The notes under the pieces are model-generated. The model ran no database searches, was not told the origin of the DNA, and was given only the letters and a program-made list of their open reading frames with translations. From NCBI GenBank assembly GCA_017550145.1, contig JAFZQG010000012.1, positions 1 to 64,000 of the forward strand: a stretch of DNA of 64,000 nt, read 5' to 3'. Shown here one piece after another: positions 49,968-59,567 of the stretch. The translations under genes were made by a program, and so were the position numbers. The DNA comes from Erysipelotrichaceae bacterium (lineage in GTDB: Bacteria; Bacillota_I; Bacilli_A; Erysipelotrichales; Erysipelotrichaceae). Within the stretch, counting starts at the first letter, position 1. Every line of letters starts with the position of its first letter.

Positions 49968-50889
49968 ACCTGTCTATGTGTTCTCGGGTTTTCTGGATTC
50001 CGGCAAGACCCAGGCTATCAAAGAAACTTTATACAATCCGCGTTTCAACGAAGGTGAAGCTTCACTGATCATCTGTTTTGAACAGGGCGATGTGGAATAT
50101 GACGAGAAGTTTCTGAAATCGACCAATTCACAGGTCATCTATCTGGATTCTGTAAAGGATCTGACGATTGAAAAACAGAAAGAGATCGATAAACAGTATA
50201 AGGTAGATCGCATCTTTATCGAATTAAACGGTATGGAAGATGATAATATCCTTTACGATACCGGCTTTATCTCCAATTGGGAACTGGCTCAGACATTAAC
50301 GACAATCGATGCGTCTAAATTCTCAATCTATCTGACCAATATGCGTCAGTTTCTTTATAACCATGTGGTCAATGCGGAAGTCGTTATTCTGAACCGTTCT
50401 GATGATGTGGATAAGCGATATCTGAGAAACAATCTGAAATCGATCAATCAGTATATCGAACTGATCTTTGAAGATAAGGATGGCAATGTCACAAACAAGA
50501 TCGAAGATGAACTCTTTGATACTTCGAAGGATCTGGAGATTTCGGATATGGATTATGGTCTCTGGTTTATGGACGCGATCGATAATCCGATGAAATATGA
50601 CAAAAAGAATCTGACAATCAAAGTCAAATATGCGGGCGAGATCAAGGAGTACGACAATGTCCTGATCATGGGCAGAAAGGCGATGGTGTGCTGTGCCCAG
50701 GATATTACGGATATTGCCTTGCCTTGCATCAATCTGCATGCAGAAGATATCGACAAAGATAAGTATTATACATTAAGCGGTGAAGTGCGCTGCATCAAAA
50801 ACAGCGAAGGCATAAAGATCTGTACCCTGAACGTCAAGAGTTTCAAGGAAGCAGAAGCACCGAAGGATGAACTGGTAACGTTTAATTAG
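49960..50889 (+). CDS. Second COG0523-like GTPase, lacking the CxCC motif
   Basis: 309 residues. The P-loop GFLDSGKTQ is intact, but the family CxCC is missing; that region reads LIICFEQGDVEYDEKF. No His-rich loop. The C-terminal third (IKEYDNVLIMGRKAMVCCAQDITDIALPCI, YYTLSGEVR) resembles the TIGR03943/DUF1980 C-terminal domain, which has a CCAxD motif. This looks like a chimera of a G3E GTPase and a TIGR03943-type domain, translated together with the His-rich partner. Role in metal transfer inferred from context only. Confidence 0.72.
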   Translation: MIKPVYVFSGFLDSGKTQAIKETLYNPRFNEGEASLIICFEQGDVEYDEKFLKSTNSQVIYLDSVKDLTIEKQKEIDKQYKVDRIFIELNGMEDDNILYDTGFISNWELAQTLTTIDASKFSIYLTNMRQFLYNHVVNAEVVILNRSDDVDKRYLRNNLKSINQYIELIFEDKDGNVTNKIEDELFDTSKDLEISDMDYGLWFMDAIDNPMKYDKKNLTIKVKYAGEIKEYDNVLIMGRKAMVCCAQDITDIALPCINLHAEDIDKDKYYTLSGEVRCIKNSEGIKICTLNVKSFKEAEAPKDELVTFN

Positions 50890-50898
50890 GAGGAAGAC

Positions 50899-51735
50899 AT
50901 GAATTTTATAAAAGCGATCTTATTCGGAATTATTGAAGGTATTACGGAATGGATGCCTGTTTCCTCAACAGCTCATATGAAGATTTTAAATACTTTACTG
51001 CCGCTAGAAGTAAGTGCGGAATTCTATGAAGTATTTGAAGTCGTTATCCAGTTAGGTGCCATTCTGGCTTTACTGCTTATTTTCTTCAATAAAGTATGGC
51101 CTTTTGGCAAGTCAAAGAATCCTTTAGGAAATGGTATTCTATCGATTGTAAAAAAGGACAAGTTCTTCCTGTGGATCAAGATCGTGATTGCCTGCTTACC
51201 GGCTATCATTTATGAACTCTTCCTGGAAGATCATTTTACTTTCATCAATGAAAACAATGAAATGACTTTCATCGGTATCGCCTTAATTCTGGTCGGTGCC
51301 TTATTCATTTTTGTGGAAGCCAAACTCAAAGGCAAGAAGGCTGTTATTGAAACAACCAAGAATATTACCTATATGCAGGCTTTGATTATCGGTATGGCTC
51401 AGCTGATTGCTGCAATCTTCCCGGGTGTTTCAAGATCCGGTGCAACGATCATCGCTGCCTTACTGATGGGAATCTCCCGCAGTACTGCTACCGAATTTAC
51501 TTTTGAACTGGCCATTCCGGTCATGTTTGGCGCAAGTCTGATGAAGATCATCAAGATAGGCACCGCTGTAACAGCCGGTGAAATAATAACCTTACTGATC
51601 GGCTGTGTTACGGCCTTTGTCGTATCACTTTTCATGGTCAGATTCGTACTCAACTATATTAAGAAGAATACCTTCACGATCTTCGGCATCTACAGGATCC
51701 TGATGGGTATCGTCATACTTTTACTGTTCAGATAA
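50899..51735 (+). CDS. uppP: Undecaprenyl-diphosphatase
   Basis: 278 residues, an integral membrane protein of the BacA/UppP family with about seven or eight hydrophobic segments. The two signatures are present: EGITEWMPVSSTAHM and PGVSRSGATI, forming the phosphatase site. It regenerates undecaprenyl phosphate for cell-wall export and gives some bacitracin tolerance when abundant. SD TTAGGAGGAAG. Its stop overlaps the next start (TAATG). Confidence 0.95.
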   Translation: MNFIKAILFGIIEGITEWMPVSSTAHMKILNTLLPLEVSAEFYEVFEVVIQLGAILALLLIFFNKVWPFGKSKNPLGNGILSIVKKDKFFLWIKIVIACLPAIIYELFLEDHFTFINENNEMTFIGIALILVGALFIFVEAKLKGKKAVIETTKNITYMQALIIGMAQLIAAIFPGVSRSGATIIAALLMGISRSTATEFTFELAIPVMFGASLMKIIKIGTAVTAGEIITLLIGCVTAFVVSLFMVRFVLNYIKKNTFTIFGIYRILMGIVILLLFR

Positions 51736-52907
51736 TGGATTACAAACTGTTAGGCGGAATCTTCCTAGAAGGAGTACTGTCTTTTCTCTCACCGTGTGTT
51801 TTACCGCTGATCCCTTTATATATGTCATATCTGGCAGGGGATAACTGTGAAACCGATGAGAATGGTACAGTACATTACAAAACCGGAAAAGTGTTCATCA
51901 CGACGCTTTTCTTTATTCTGGGAATCTGCTTTTCTTTTGTCTTGCTCAGTCTTTCACTCAATGCCTTAAGTTCCTTCTTAGAGAAATACAAGGAAGTCAT
52001 ATCCGCAATCGGCGGGACCTTGCTGATAATCTTCGGACTTCATGAGTGCGGGATCATCCATATCGATTTTCTGGAAAAAGAACTGAAACTCAAAGTTGAT
52101 CTGAAACTCGATAAGATGAATTTCCTGAAAGCCTTCATGCTGGGCTTTGTTTTCTCTTTAGGCTGGTCACCATGTATCGGGCCGATGCTGGCAAATGCGC
52201 TTCTGATAGCTGCAACTTCAAGTTCCGGTTATGTCTACATCATTGCTTACGCCTTAGGTCTGATCATTCCGTTTTTATTAGCCGGTTTATTTACTTCGAG
52301 CGTTCTGAATTTCATCAACCGCAAGAAGGATATCATGAAGTGGGTGTTAAAGATTGCCGGAATTATCATGATTATCTTTGGCGGATATATGATCTTCAAT
52401 GCTTCGAAAATGATCACTGCAGCAAAGAGTATTGAGCAGATCAACACAAATGAAAATTCAAGTTCGGAAATGGATATTGAAAAATATCTGACCGATTATA
52501 AGTTTACGGATGTTGACGGCAATACGGTCGTGCTTTCCGATTATAAAGGCAAATACGTCTTCCTTAATTTCACAACCACCTGGTGTACCTATTGCAAGAT
52601 GGAGATGCCTGATTTCATCAGTTTTGCGGAAAATGAAGATGTTGTGTGCTTATATGTAATGTCACCTTATGAAGAGACAGGTGGCAGAAGTGATATTGAA
52701 AGATTCGTTAAAGATAACGATATCCCTCTGACGACGATCGTTGATGAGGAAGGCCTGCTGTTCTATTACTGCGGAGTCAATTCCTATCCGACCACTTTTG
52801 TTATCGATCCTGATTCATCTTTCCAGACTTATGTTTCGGGGGCTCTGAATCTGGAGTATTTCAATAAACTCTTAGAATACGTCAGAGAACGATACGAAGC
52901 AAAATAA
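51735..52907 (+). CDS. CcdA-type membrane protein fused to a TlpA/ResA-like thioredoxin domain
   Basis: 390 residues. Residues 1-230 form the CcdA/DsbD-beta electron conduit with about six membrane helices and its two conserved cysteines (LSPCVLP; GWSPCIGP). A short linker rich in Asn/Ser leads to a thioredoxin-like domain (about 255-390) with WCTYC and cis-Pro segment SYPTTFVID. The domain should be extracytoplasmic and keep surface thiols reduced or deliver electrons to them. Fusion of both parts in one chain removes the need for separate ResA. Coupled to uppP. Confidence 0.88.
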   Translation: MDYKLLGGIFLEGVLSFLSPCVLPLIPLYMSYLAGDNCETDENGTVHYKTGKVFITTLFFILGICFSFVLLSLSLNALSSFLEKYKEVISAIGGTLLIIFGLHECGIIHIDFLEKELKLKVDLKLDKMNFLKAFMLGFVFSLGWSPCIGPMLANALLIAATSSSGYVYIIAYALGLIIPFLLAGLFTSSVLNFINRKKDIMKWVLKIAGIIMIIFGGYMIFNASKMITAAKSIEQINTNENSSSEMDIEKYLTDYKFTDVDGNTVVLSDYKGKYVFLNFTTTWCTYCKMEMPDFISFAENEDVVCLYVMSPYEETGGRSDIERFVKDNDIPLTTIVDEEGLLFYYCGVNSYPTTFVIDPDSSFQTYVSGALNLEYFNKLLEYVRERYEAK

Positions 52908-52928
52908 AACACTCATTGCTGAGTGCTG

Positions 52929-52956
52929 GAATCCTGTAAGGGATTCTTTTATTTTT
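52929..52956. terminator. Terminator between the CcdA fusion and GDPD genes
   Basis: GAATCC (52929-52934) pairs with GGATTC (52941-52946), followed by TTTTATTTTT on the plus strand. A smaller CACTCA/TGAGTG stem precedes it. Confidence 0.7.
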
Positions 52957-53752
52957 CCGGAATGAAGGAATCAAAGATGAAACAGCTATAGTATTTTCTG
53001 TTTTCTTCCAGCTGTTTCTGTGACTTGATCGTCCAGGCGATACATTCGGCTTTATACAGACGGGATATGATCAGGAAGGACAGATTTGAAGTATTCAGAC
53101 ATTCATAAGCTATATAATCAGGCCGGTTGATGAAGTTCATTAAGAGATAGGTCAGAATGAACTTCATGATCGGATTCAGTTTTGAATTACTGTCCTTAAG
53201 ATAGTTATAGGATAACTGCCCTCTGATGATCTGCGGTTCATTATCCTTAAGATATTTAACGACAAACGGATTGAAGGATTCGATATTATATAGACCGTCA
53301 TATTCCTTCATCATTTCAACAACTCTTCTGGTTGTCTCGATATACGGGCCATTAGCTTTGATTTCAATTACCAATGGGGTAGTAGGTTTAAGAACTTTTA
53401 AGACATCTTCAAACAGAGGGATCTGTTCATCGGTATCCAGCAGTCTGTAAGTACACAGCTCATCATATGAACAGTCAATGAGAATTTTATCAATACCGGT
53501 CATTCTCTTTAATGAATCGTCATGGAATACAACTAATCTGTTATCGGTCGTCAGCTGGACATCCAGTTCGATTCCGTAATCATTATCGACTGCTTTCTTG
53601 AAAGCTTTTAAGGAATTCTCCGGAACATCTTCATTATTGAAAAGACCGCGGTGAGCGATATATTTCTCTTCATACGGTTTGAGCTTATCCTTACGTGATG
53701 TATTGGGATAAATAGCCATCAGATATAAAACAATAATAACGATTATCAGCAT
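52949..53752 (-). CDS. Membrane-anchored glycerophosphodiester phosphodiesterase
   Basis: 267 residues. A single N-terminal hydrophobic helix (LIIVIIVLYLMAIY) anchors the protein. The catalytic domain has IAHRG (catalytic His), PENS, ELDVQLTTD (metal ligands), VVFHDDSL (second His) and IEIK. It splits glycerophosphodiesters to glycerol-3-phosphate and an alcohol, possibly recycling lipids. Seemingly truncated C-terminus compared with longer GDPDs, ending FDSFIPEK. No SD; TATAAT lies exactly 6 bases before the ATG. Confidence 0.9.
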   Translation of the reverse strand: MLIIVIIVLYLMAIYPNTSRKDKLKPYEEKYIAHRGLFNNEDVPENSLKAFKKAVDNDYGIELDVQLTTDNRLVVFHDDSLKRMTGIDKILIDCSYDELCTYRLLDTDEQIPLFEDVLKVLKPTTPLVIEIKANGPYIETTRRVVEMMKEYDGLYNIESFNPFVVKYLKDNEPQIIRGQLSYNYLKDSNSKLNPIMKFILTYLLMNFINRPDYIAYECLNTSNLSFLIISRLYKAECIAWTIKSQKQLEENRKYYSCFIFDSFIPEK

Positions 53753-53758
53753 AACTAA

Positions 53759-53796
53759 ATTATAGTATAAAAAAACCTTCCGTTTCCGGAAGGTTT
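53759..53796 (-). terminator. tuf terminator abutting the GDPD promoter
   Basis: On the minus strand AAACCTTCCG / CGGAAGGTTT (53773-53796, loop GAAA) runs into seven T: the tuf terminator. Directly after it, TATAAT (53759-53764) is the -10 of the GDPD gene, whose ATG follows after 6 bases. One compact 45-bp unit ends one transcript and starts the next. Confidence 0.75.
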
Positions 53797-53828
53797 AGCT
53801 TATCATAAACAATTTTATCAGTTAGTAA

Positions 53829-55013
53829 TTATTTGATGATCTTGGTAACAGAACCAGAACCAACTGTTCTACCACCTTCACGAATAGAGAACTTAGTTCC
53901 TTCTTCGATAGCGATAGGGGCAATCAGTTCAACTTCCATTTCAACGTGGTCACCAGGCATAACCATTTCAGCACCGCCTAAACCTTTGACGATACCAGTT
54001 ACGTCTGTTGTACGGAAATAGAACTGCGGACGGTAGTTAGCTACGAACGGAGTATGTCTGCCGCCTTCATCCTTTGTTAATACGTAAACCTGCGCATTGA
54101 ACTGAGTATGAGGAGTAACAGAACCCGGTTTTGCTAAAACCTGACCTCTTTCGATTTCATCACGGTTGACACCACGGAGTAATGCACCGATGTTATCGCC
54201 AGCTTCAGCCTGGTCTAACTGCTTGTGGAACATTTCAAGACCTGTAATAACAGTCTTTCTTGTTTCTCTAAGACCAACGATTTCAGCTTCATCGTTTAAG
54301 TGTGCAACACCACGCTCAACTCTACCTGTAGCAACTGTACCACGACCTGAAATTGTGAATACGTCTTCTACGGACATTAAGAATGGCTTATCCATTTCTC
54401 TAGCTGGAGAAGGGATGTAGTTGTCGCATGCATCGAGAAGTTCATCGATAGGTGCTAACCAGTCAGGGTCACCTTCAAGAGCCTTTAATGCAGAACCACG
54501 GATAATTGGAGTATCGTCACCAGGGAATCCGTATTCAGACAGAAGTTCTCTAACTTCCATTTCGACTAAGTCGATAAGTTCAGGGTCATCAACCATGTCG
54601 CATTTGTTTAAGAATACAACAATGTAAGGAACACCGACCTGTCTAGCTAACAGGATATGTTCACGAGTCTGAGGCATTGGTCCATCAGTTGCGGCAACAA
54701 CCAGGATCGCACCATCCATCTGTGCAGCACCGGTAATCATGTTCTTGATGTAGTCGGCATGTCCCGGGCAGTCAACGTGAGCATAGTGTCTCTTTGCTGT
54801 TTTGTATTCAACGTGAGCCGTGTTGATAGTGATACCACGAGCCTTCTCTTCAGGGGCTCCATCAATCTGGTCATAGGCCTTGAATTCAGCCATGCCTTTT
54901 TCTGCTAATCTCTTGGTAATAGCAGCTGTTAAAGTTGTTTTACCATGGTCAACGTGACCGATGGTACCGATATTGACGTGTTCTAACGAACGGTCAAATT
55001 TTTCTTTTGCCAT
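53829..55013 (-). CDS. tuf: Elongation factor Tu
   Basis: 394 residues. The GTPase delivers aminoacyl-tRNA to the ribosome. P-loop GHVDHGKT, switch [20 protein letters not shown] and NKCD are all present, followed by domains II and III ([32 protein letters not shown]). Last gene of the str operon, 63 bp after fusA. SD AGGAGG. Confidence 0.98.
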   Translation of the reverse strand: MAKEKFDRSLEHVNIGTIGHVDHGKTTLTAAITKRLAEKGMAEFKAYDQIDGAPEEKARGITINTAHVEYKTAKRHYAHVDCPGHADYIKNMITGAAQMDGAILVVAATDGPMPQTREHILLARQVGVPYIVVFLNKCDMVDDPELIDLVEMEVRELLSEYGFPGDDTPIIRGSALKALEGDPDWLAPIDELLDACDNYIPSPAREMDKPFLMSVEDVFTISGRGTVATGRVERGVAHLNDEAEIVGLRETRKTVITGLEMFHKQLDQAEAGDNIGALLRGVNRDEIERGQVLAKPGSVTPHTQFNAQVYVLTKDEGGRHTPFVANYRPQFYFRTTDVTGIVKGLGGAEMVMPGDHVEMEVELIAPIAIEEGTKFSIREGGRTVGSGSVTKIIK

Positions 55014-55076
55014 CTTAAGTTTTTCCTCCTAATTTAACAATACTATTTTAAGATAAAACACTGTATTTAGCAATTG

Positions 55077-57170
55077 CTATCTAGCGTTTTTCTTGGCAAT
55101 TTCTTCGGCTATGTTGGCAGGTACTTCAGCATAGTGATCCATCTGCATCATGTAGTTTCCACGGCCCTGAGTATTGGATCTCAGATCGGTCGCGTAACCG
55201 AACATCTGTGACAGCGGAATGTATGCTCTGATGACTACCGCATTGCCTCTTTCTTCCTGATCGTTGATGTGACCGCGGCGTTTGGTGACATCGCCCATGA
55301 CGGTACCAAGGTACTCAGTCGGGACGGTGATCTCGACATCCATGATCGGTTCGAGAATAACCGGGTTACATTTCTTGGCAGCTTCCTTGAGTGCTAAGCT
55401 GGCTGCTGTTTTGAAGGCCATTTCCGAAGAGTCGACTTCGTGGTATGAGCCATCGAACAGGGTAGCTTTGATGTCAACGACCGGATAACCGGCGATCAGT
55501 CCGTTTTCCAGCGCTGCCTTAAGTCCTTCCTGGGTCGGTTTGATGTATTCACGCGGAACACTTCCACCGACAACCGCATCAATGAATTCAAAGCCCTTGC
55601 CGGTCTCGTTTGGTTCAAATTTGATCCAGACATGACCATACTGACCGCGACCGCCTGACTGTCTGACAAATTTGCCTTCACAGTCGGCTGACGATCTGAT
55701 CGTTTCACGGTAGGCAACCTGAGGCTTACCTACGTTACATTCGACCTTGAATTCACGTTTCATTCTATCGACGATGATATCCAGATGAAGTTCACCCATA
55801 CCGGCGATGATCGTCTGTCCGGTTTCTTCATCGGTATAAGTTCTGAAGGTCGGATCTTCTTCGGCCAGTTTGCCTAAGGCAATATCCATCTTATCGGAAT
55901 CGGCCTTGGTTTTAGGCTCGACCGACATCTGAATGACCGGCTCCGGGAAGATCATTGATTCCAGAATAATCGGGTGCTTTTCATCACAGAGAGTGTCACC
56001 GGTCGTAGTATTTTTCAATCCTACAGCTGCCGCAATATCGCCCGCATCGACTTCTTCGATATCAGCGCGATGGTTTGCGTGCATTTGTACCAATCTTCCA
56101 AATCTTTCCTTTGAATCTTTAGTAGCGTTTAACACATAAGATCCGGCACTTGCCACTCCGGAGTAGACCCGGAAATAGGTAAGGCGGCCGACGAACGGAT
56201 CCGTCATGACCTTAAAGGCCAGGGCGGCAAACGGTTCATCATCACTCGCATGTCTTTCCGCTTCTTCGCCGAAGCGGTTAACTCCTTTGATCGAAGGAAC
56301 ATCGAGCGGTGAAGGCAGGTATTCCACGATCGCATCAAGCAGCAGCTGAATACCTTTATTCTTGTAGGCTGAACCGCATAAGACAGGGAAGAATTCTGAA
56401 CTCAGAACCGCTGTTCTGATCGTTTTCTTGATCAGAGCAATTTCCGGCTCTTTGCCATCGAGGAAGACTTCCATCAGCTCATCATCGTAATCACAGAGCT
56501 TTTCAATGAGATCGTTTCTGAGCTTTTCCGCTTCTTCCTTATACTGATCTTCAATATCACTTTCCTTGATATCGGTTCCCTGATCGTTAGGGTAGATATA
56601 CTCTCTTCTTTCGACCAGATCGATGATACCGCGGAAGGTATTCTCGGCTCCGATCGGCATCTGGATAGCCGCCGCTTTGGCAGCCAGTTTGTCACCGATC
56701 GATTTTACCGACATCATGAAGTCAGCACCCGTGGCGTCCATCTTATTCGCAAAGACGATACGCGGAACATGGTAGGTTGAAGCCTGTCTCCATACTGTTT
56801 CGGTCTGCGGTTCAACACCGGCTTTGGAATCCAGCACCGTAACCGCACCATCTAAGACACGCAGAGATCTTTCCACTTCGACCGTAAAGTCGACGTGACC
56901 CGGCGTATCGATAATGTTTACTCTGGTTTTCGGCATCTGGTTTCTTGAGCCCGGCCAGAACGTTGTGGTGGCAGCAGAGGTAATGGTTATACCTCTTTCC
57001 TGCTCCTGTTCCATCCAGTCCATCTGGCTTGCGCCATCATGTGTTTCACCGATTTTATGTGTTTTACCGGTAAAGAAAAGAATTCTTTCGGTACAGGTAG
57101 TCTTGCCTGCATCGATGTGTGCCATGATGCCAATATTTCTAGTATTTTCTAAAGCATATTGACGTGACAT
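55077..57170 (-). CDS. fusA: Elongation factor G
   Basis: 697 residues. The GTPase drives translocation of tRNA and mRNA. N-terminal [27 protein letters not shown] and NKMD; domain IV carries GGRGQYGHV and the C-terminal [14 protein letters not shown] signature. Standard length, between rpsG and tuf. SD AAAGGAT. Confidence 0.98.
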   Translation of the reverse strand: MSRQYALENTRNIGIMAHIDAGKTTCTERILFFTGKTHKIGETHDGASQMDWMEQEQERGITITSAATTTFWPGSRNQMPKTRVNIIDTPGHVDFTVEVERSLRVLDGAVTVLDSKAGVEPQTETVWRQASTYHVPRIVFANKMDATGADFMMSVKSIGDKLAAKAAAIQMPIGAENTFRGIIDLVERREYIYPNDQGTDIKESDIEDQYKEEAEKLRNDLIEKLCDYDDELMEVFLDGKEPEIALIKKTIRTAVLSSEFFPVLCGSAYKNKGIQLLLDAIVEYLPSPLDVPSIKGVNRFGEEAERHASDDEPFAALAFKVMTDPFVGRLTYFRVYSGVASAGSYVLNATKDSKERFGRLVQMHANHRADIEEVDAGDIAAAVGLKNTTTGDTLCDEKHPIILESMIFPEPVIQMSVEPKTKADSDKMDIALGKLAEEDPTFRTYTDEETGQTIIAGMGELHLDIIVDRMKREFKVECNVGKPQVAYRETIRSSADCEGKFVRQSGGRGQYGHVWIKFEPNETGKGFEFIDAVVGGSVPREYIKPTQEGLKAALENGLIAGYPVVDIKATLFDGSYHEVDSSEMAFKTAASLALKEAAKKCNPVILEPIMDVEITVPTEYLGTVMGDVTKRRGHINDQEERGNAVVIRAYIPLSQMFGYATDLRSNTQGRGNYMMQMDHYAEVPANIAEEIAKKNAR

Positions 57171-57188
57171 AAGTATCCTTTCTTTTGA

Positions 57189-57659
57189 TTACCAGCGATA
57201 GTGAGCAAATGCTTTGTTTGCTTCTGCCATCTTATGAGTATCGTCCTTCTTCTTTACAGACTGGCCGACACCGTTAGAGGCATCAATGATTTCGGCAGCC
57301 AAACGCTGTTCCATAGTCTTTTCTGATCTTAATCTGGAATAGTTAACGATCCATCTGAGACCCAGAGTGAGTCTTCTTTCATCAGAAACTTCTACAGGAA
57401 CCTGGTAGTTGGCACCACCGACTCTTCTTAATTTAAGTTCCAGTTCAGGCATGACATTGTCCAATGCTTTTTCGAATACTTCCATTGGCTGCTGGCCTGT
57501 TTTCTTTTCTACGATATCGAATGCATTATACAGAATGTTCTGTGCGACACCTTTTTTACCATCTAACATGATCTTGTTGATTAAACGTGTCACAAGTTTT
57601 GAGTTGTAGATAGGATCTACTAATACATCTCGTTTCGCAATATGTCCTTTTCTTGGCAT
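57189..57659 (-). CDS. rpsG: 30S ribosomal protein S7
   Basis: 156 residues. S7 nucleates assembly of the 30S head and contacts E-site tRNA. The N-terminal [38 protein letters not shown], and the C-terminal [13 protein letters not shown] are family hallmarks. SD AAGGAGAT. It lies 20 bp after rpsL. Confidence 0.98.
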   Translation of the reverse strand: MPRKGHIAKRDVLVDPIYNSKLVTRLINKIMLDGKKGVAQNILYNAFDIVEKKTGQQPMEVFEKALDNVMPELELKLRRVGGANYQVPVEVSDERRLTLGLRWIVNYSRLRSEKTMEQRLAAEIIDASNGVGQSVKKKDDTHKMAEANKAFAHYRW

Positions 57660-57679
57660 TTTTAATCTCCTTTCATGTT

Positions 57680-58090
57680 TTACTTAGGTTTTTTAGCGCC
57701 GTATAACGAACGACCCTGCATTCTTCCTTCAACACCCGCACAGTCGAGCGTGCCTCTGATGATGTGGTAACGGACACCTGGTAAATCCTTTACACGTCCG
57801 CCACGGATCATGACAACTGAGTGTTCCTGAAGGTTGTGTCCGATACCAGGAATGTAAGCTGTAACTTCCATACCATTTGATAAACGAACACGGGCATACT
57901 TTCTTAATGCTGAGTTAGGCTTCTTCGGAGTCATGGTACCTACACGGGTGCAGACACCTCTCTTCTGAGGAGAAGCCAGATCAATAGGACGGTTCTTTAA
58001 AGAGTTGTAACCTTTATTGAGAGCCGGAGCTTTTGACTTGAATGTTCTCGCTGTTCTGCCTTTTCTTACTAACTGATTAATTGTTGGCAT
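57680..58090 (-). CDS. rpsL: 30S ribosomal protein S12
   Basis: 136 residues. S12 shapes the decoding centre. [10 protein letters not shown] at the N-terminus, [17 protein letters not shown] (the usual form has V where Y stands here), and [16 protein letters not shown] are present. The Lys and Pro positions known for streptomycin resistance are wild type by eye. First gene of the str operon, with SD AAAGGAGA. Confidence 0.98.
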   Translation of the reverse strand: MPTINQLVRKGRTARTFKSKAPALNKGYNSLKNRPIDLASPQKRGVCTRVGTMTPKKPNSALRKYARVRLSNGMEVTAYIPGIGHNLQEHSVVMIRGGRVKDLPGVRYHIIRGTLDCAGVEGRMQGRSLYGAKKPK

Positions 58091-58113
58091 TTATATTCTC
58101 CTTTCTTCTTTAT

Positions 58114-58175
58114 GCACACTCTTACAGGTGTGCCGAATATCTGACTTATATATAGATCCTTTCGGATCCGGTCAG
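58114..58175 (-). promoter_or_regulatory. Structured leader of the str operon
   Basis: In the minus-strand RNA, two hairpins precede the rpsL SD. The first has outer CTGAC/GTCAG arms and inner GATCC-GAAA-GGATC with a GNRA loop (58141-58175). The second is GCACAC/GTGTGC (58114-58133). Such leaders may bind a ribosomal protein for autogenous control (inference). Confidence 0.5.
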
Positions 58176-58182
58176 CTTTTTT

Positions 58183-58211
58183 ATATTACCAAAACCGAAA
58201 CCCTAAATCAA
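58183..58211 (-). promoter_or_regulatory. Promoter of the str operon
   Basis: On the minus strand TTGATT (58206-58211) and TAATAT (58183-58188) are 17 bp apart, upstream of the structured leader. It shows that rpsL-rpsG-fusA-tuf is an independent unit here. Confidence 0.65.
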
Positions 58212-58287
58212 GCATAAAATGCACTTTTTATGCATATTTTGCAGTTTCACGGCTTCAGTCGTGCCAATTATACCGCAAAACGGCTTA

Positions 58288-58315
58288 TTTGTGGTTTTAA
58301 ATAACGTATTATAAT
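58288..58315 (+). promoter_or_regulatory. Promoter of the pncB-nadE-nadD operon
   Basis: TATAAT (58310-58315) with TTTGTG (58288-58293) 16 bp upstream. A small CACG/CGTG dyad (58253-58267) lies before it. I cannot match it to a known NAD-regulon operator by eye. Confidence 0.5.
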
Positions 58316-58358
58316 AATAGATAGAGTATATAAATATCTCGAAAAAGGGGTACAGAGT

Positions 58359-59567
58359 ATGGAACAGATAATCAAAAGTCTTCTGGAAAACGACCTGTAT
58401 AAGTTTTCCATGGGACAGGCCATCTATCATCAGTTTTCGGACTACAAGACGACCTGGTCTTTTAAATGCCGGAATGAGGATGTGGTTTTCACACATGAGA
58501 TCGTGGAAGAGATCCGCCATCAGATCAGGCTTTATTGCGAATTAAGTTTCACCGAAGAAGAACTGGAATACCTTCACCATATCAGATGGTTAAAAGGATC
58601 ATATATCGATTTCCTCAGACTATGGCGTCCGCGCTATGAGGATTTTGATATCGTGGAAGAAAAAAACGGAGGTCTGTCGATTGAAACCAGAGGAACCTGG
58701 CTTAATACTTCGATGTATGAGGTTCCGGCGCTGGCTATCGTCAATGAAGTCTATTTCCGCATGACTTATGATTATGATAAACTGCTTGCCGACTTCAAAG
58801 TAAGAGCCGATGAAAAAGTCGAAAGAGTCAGAAACGGCGAATTCCTCTTAGGTTCTTTCAGTGAATTCGGTTTAAGAAGAAGACTCTCGGCCGAAGCTCA
58901 GGAATATATCGTCAGTAAACTGGCTGACTGTAAGAGTGAGAAATCCTACTTCTTAGGAACTTCCAATGTCTTTCTGGCCAAGAAGTATAATCTGGTACCG
59001 GTCGGAACCATGGCCCACGAATGGATCATGTGTGTCGGCCAGGGCGATCATAAACACAATCCGGCTTATTCCAACTACTATGCCTTAAATGCCTGGGTCA
59101 AGGAATACGGTGTCCTCAATGGTACGGCTTTAACCGATACGATCACGACCGACTGTTTCCTCAGAGACTTCAGACTGACCTTTGCGACCCTGTTCTCCGG
59201 TGTCAGACATGACAGCGGCGATCCGAAACAGTGGGGCGATAAGATGCTGAAGCACTATGAGAGTCTGGAGATCGATCCTCATGGCAAGACTCTGCTGTTC
59301 TCTGACAGTCTCAATTTTGAAAAGGCTACGGATATCTATAAATACTTTGAAGGACGCTGCAAGGTGGCATTCGGTATCGGAACCTATCTGTCCAATGACA
59401 CATCGGTAGGAGCACTCAACATAGTCATGAAGGTTACCTTGTGTAACGGTCAGGATGTGGCAAAGATCTCCGATATCGAAGGTAAGGGCATGTGCAAGAA
59501 CCAGGACTATGTCGATTATCTTAAACGAAGTATTGAATGGCGAATGGAAAACGAGGTGGTTAAATAA
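58359..59567 (+). CDS. pncB: Nicotinate phosphoribosyltransferase
   Basis: 402 residues. It makes nicotinate mononucleotide from nicotinate and PRPP, the entry of the Preiss-Handler pathway. N-terminal LLENDLYKFSMGQAIY, RGTWLNTSMYEVPALAIVNEVYF, the His-containing GTMAHEWIM, and GVRHDSGDP for phosphoribosyl binding. SD AAAAAGGGG. Stop and next start share a base (TAATG). Confidence 0.93.
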   Translation: MEQIIKSLLENDLYKFSMGQAIYHQFSDYKTTWSFKCRNEDVVFTHEIVEEIRHQIRLYCELSFTEEELEYLHHIRWLKGSYIDFLRLWRPRYEDFDIVEEKNGGLSIETRGTWLNTSMYEVPALAIVNEVYFRMTYDYDKLLADFKVRADEKVERVRNGEFLLGSFSEFGLRRRLSAEAQEYIVSKLADCKSEKSYFLGTSNVFLAKKYNLVPVGTMAHEWIMCVGQGDHKHNPAYSNYYALNAWVKEYGVLNGTALTDTITTDCFLRDFRLTFATLFSGVRHDSGDPKQWGDKMLKHYESLEIDPHGKTLLFSDSLNFEKATDIYKYFEGRCKVAFGIGTYLSNDTSVGALNIVMKVTLCNGQDVAKISDIEGKGMCKNQDYVDYLKRSIEWRMENEVVK

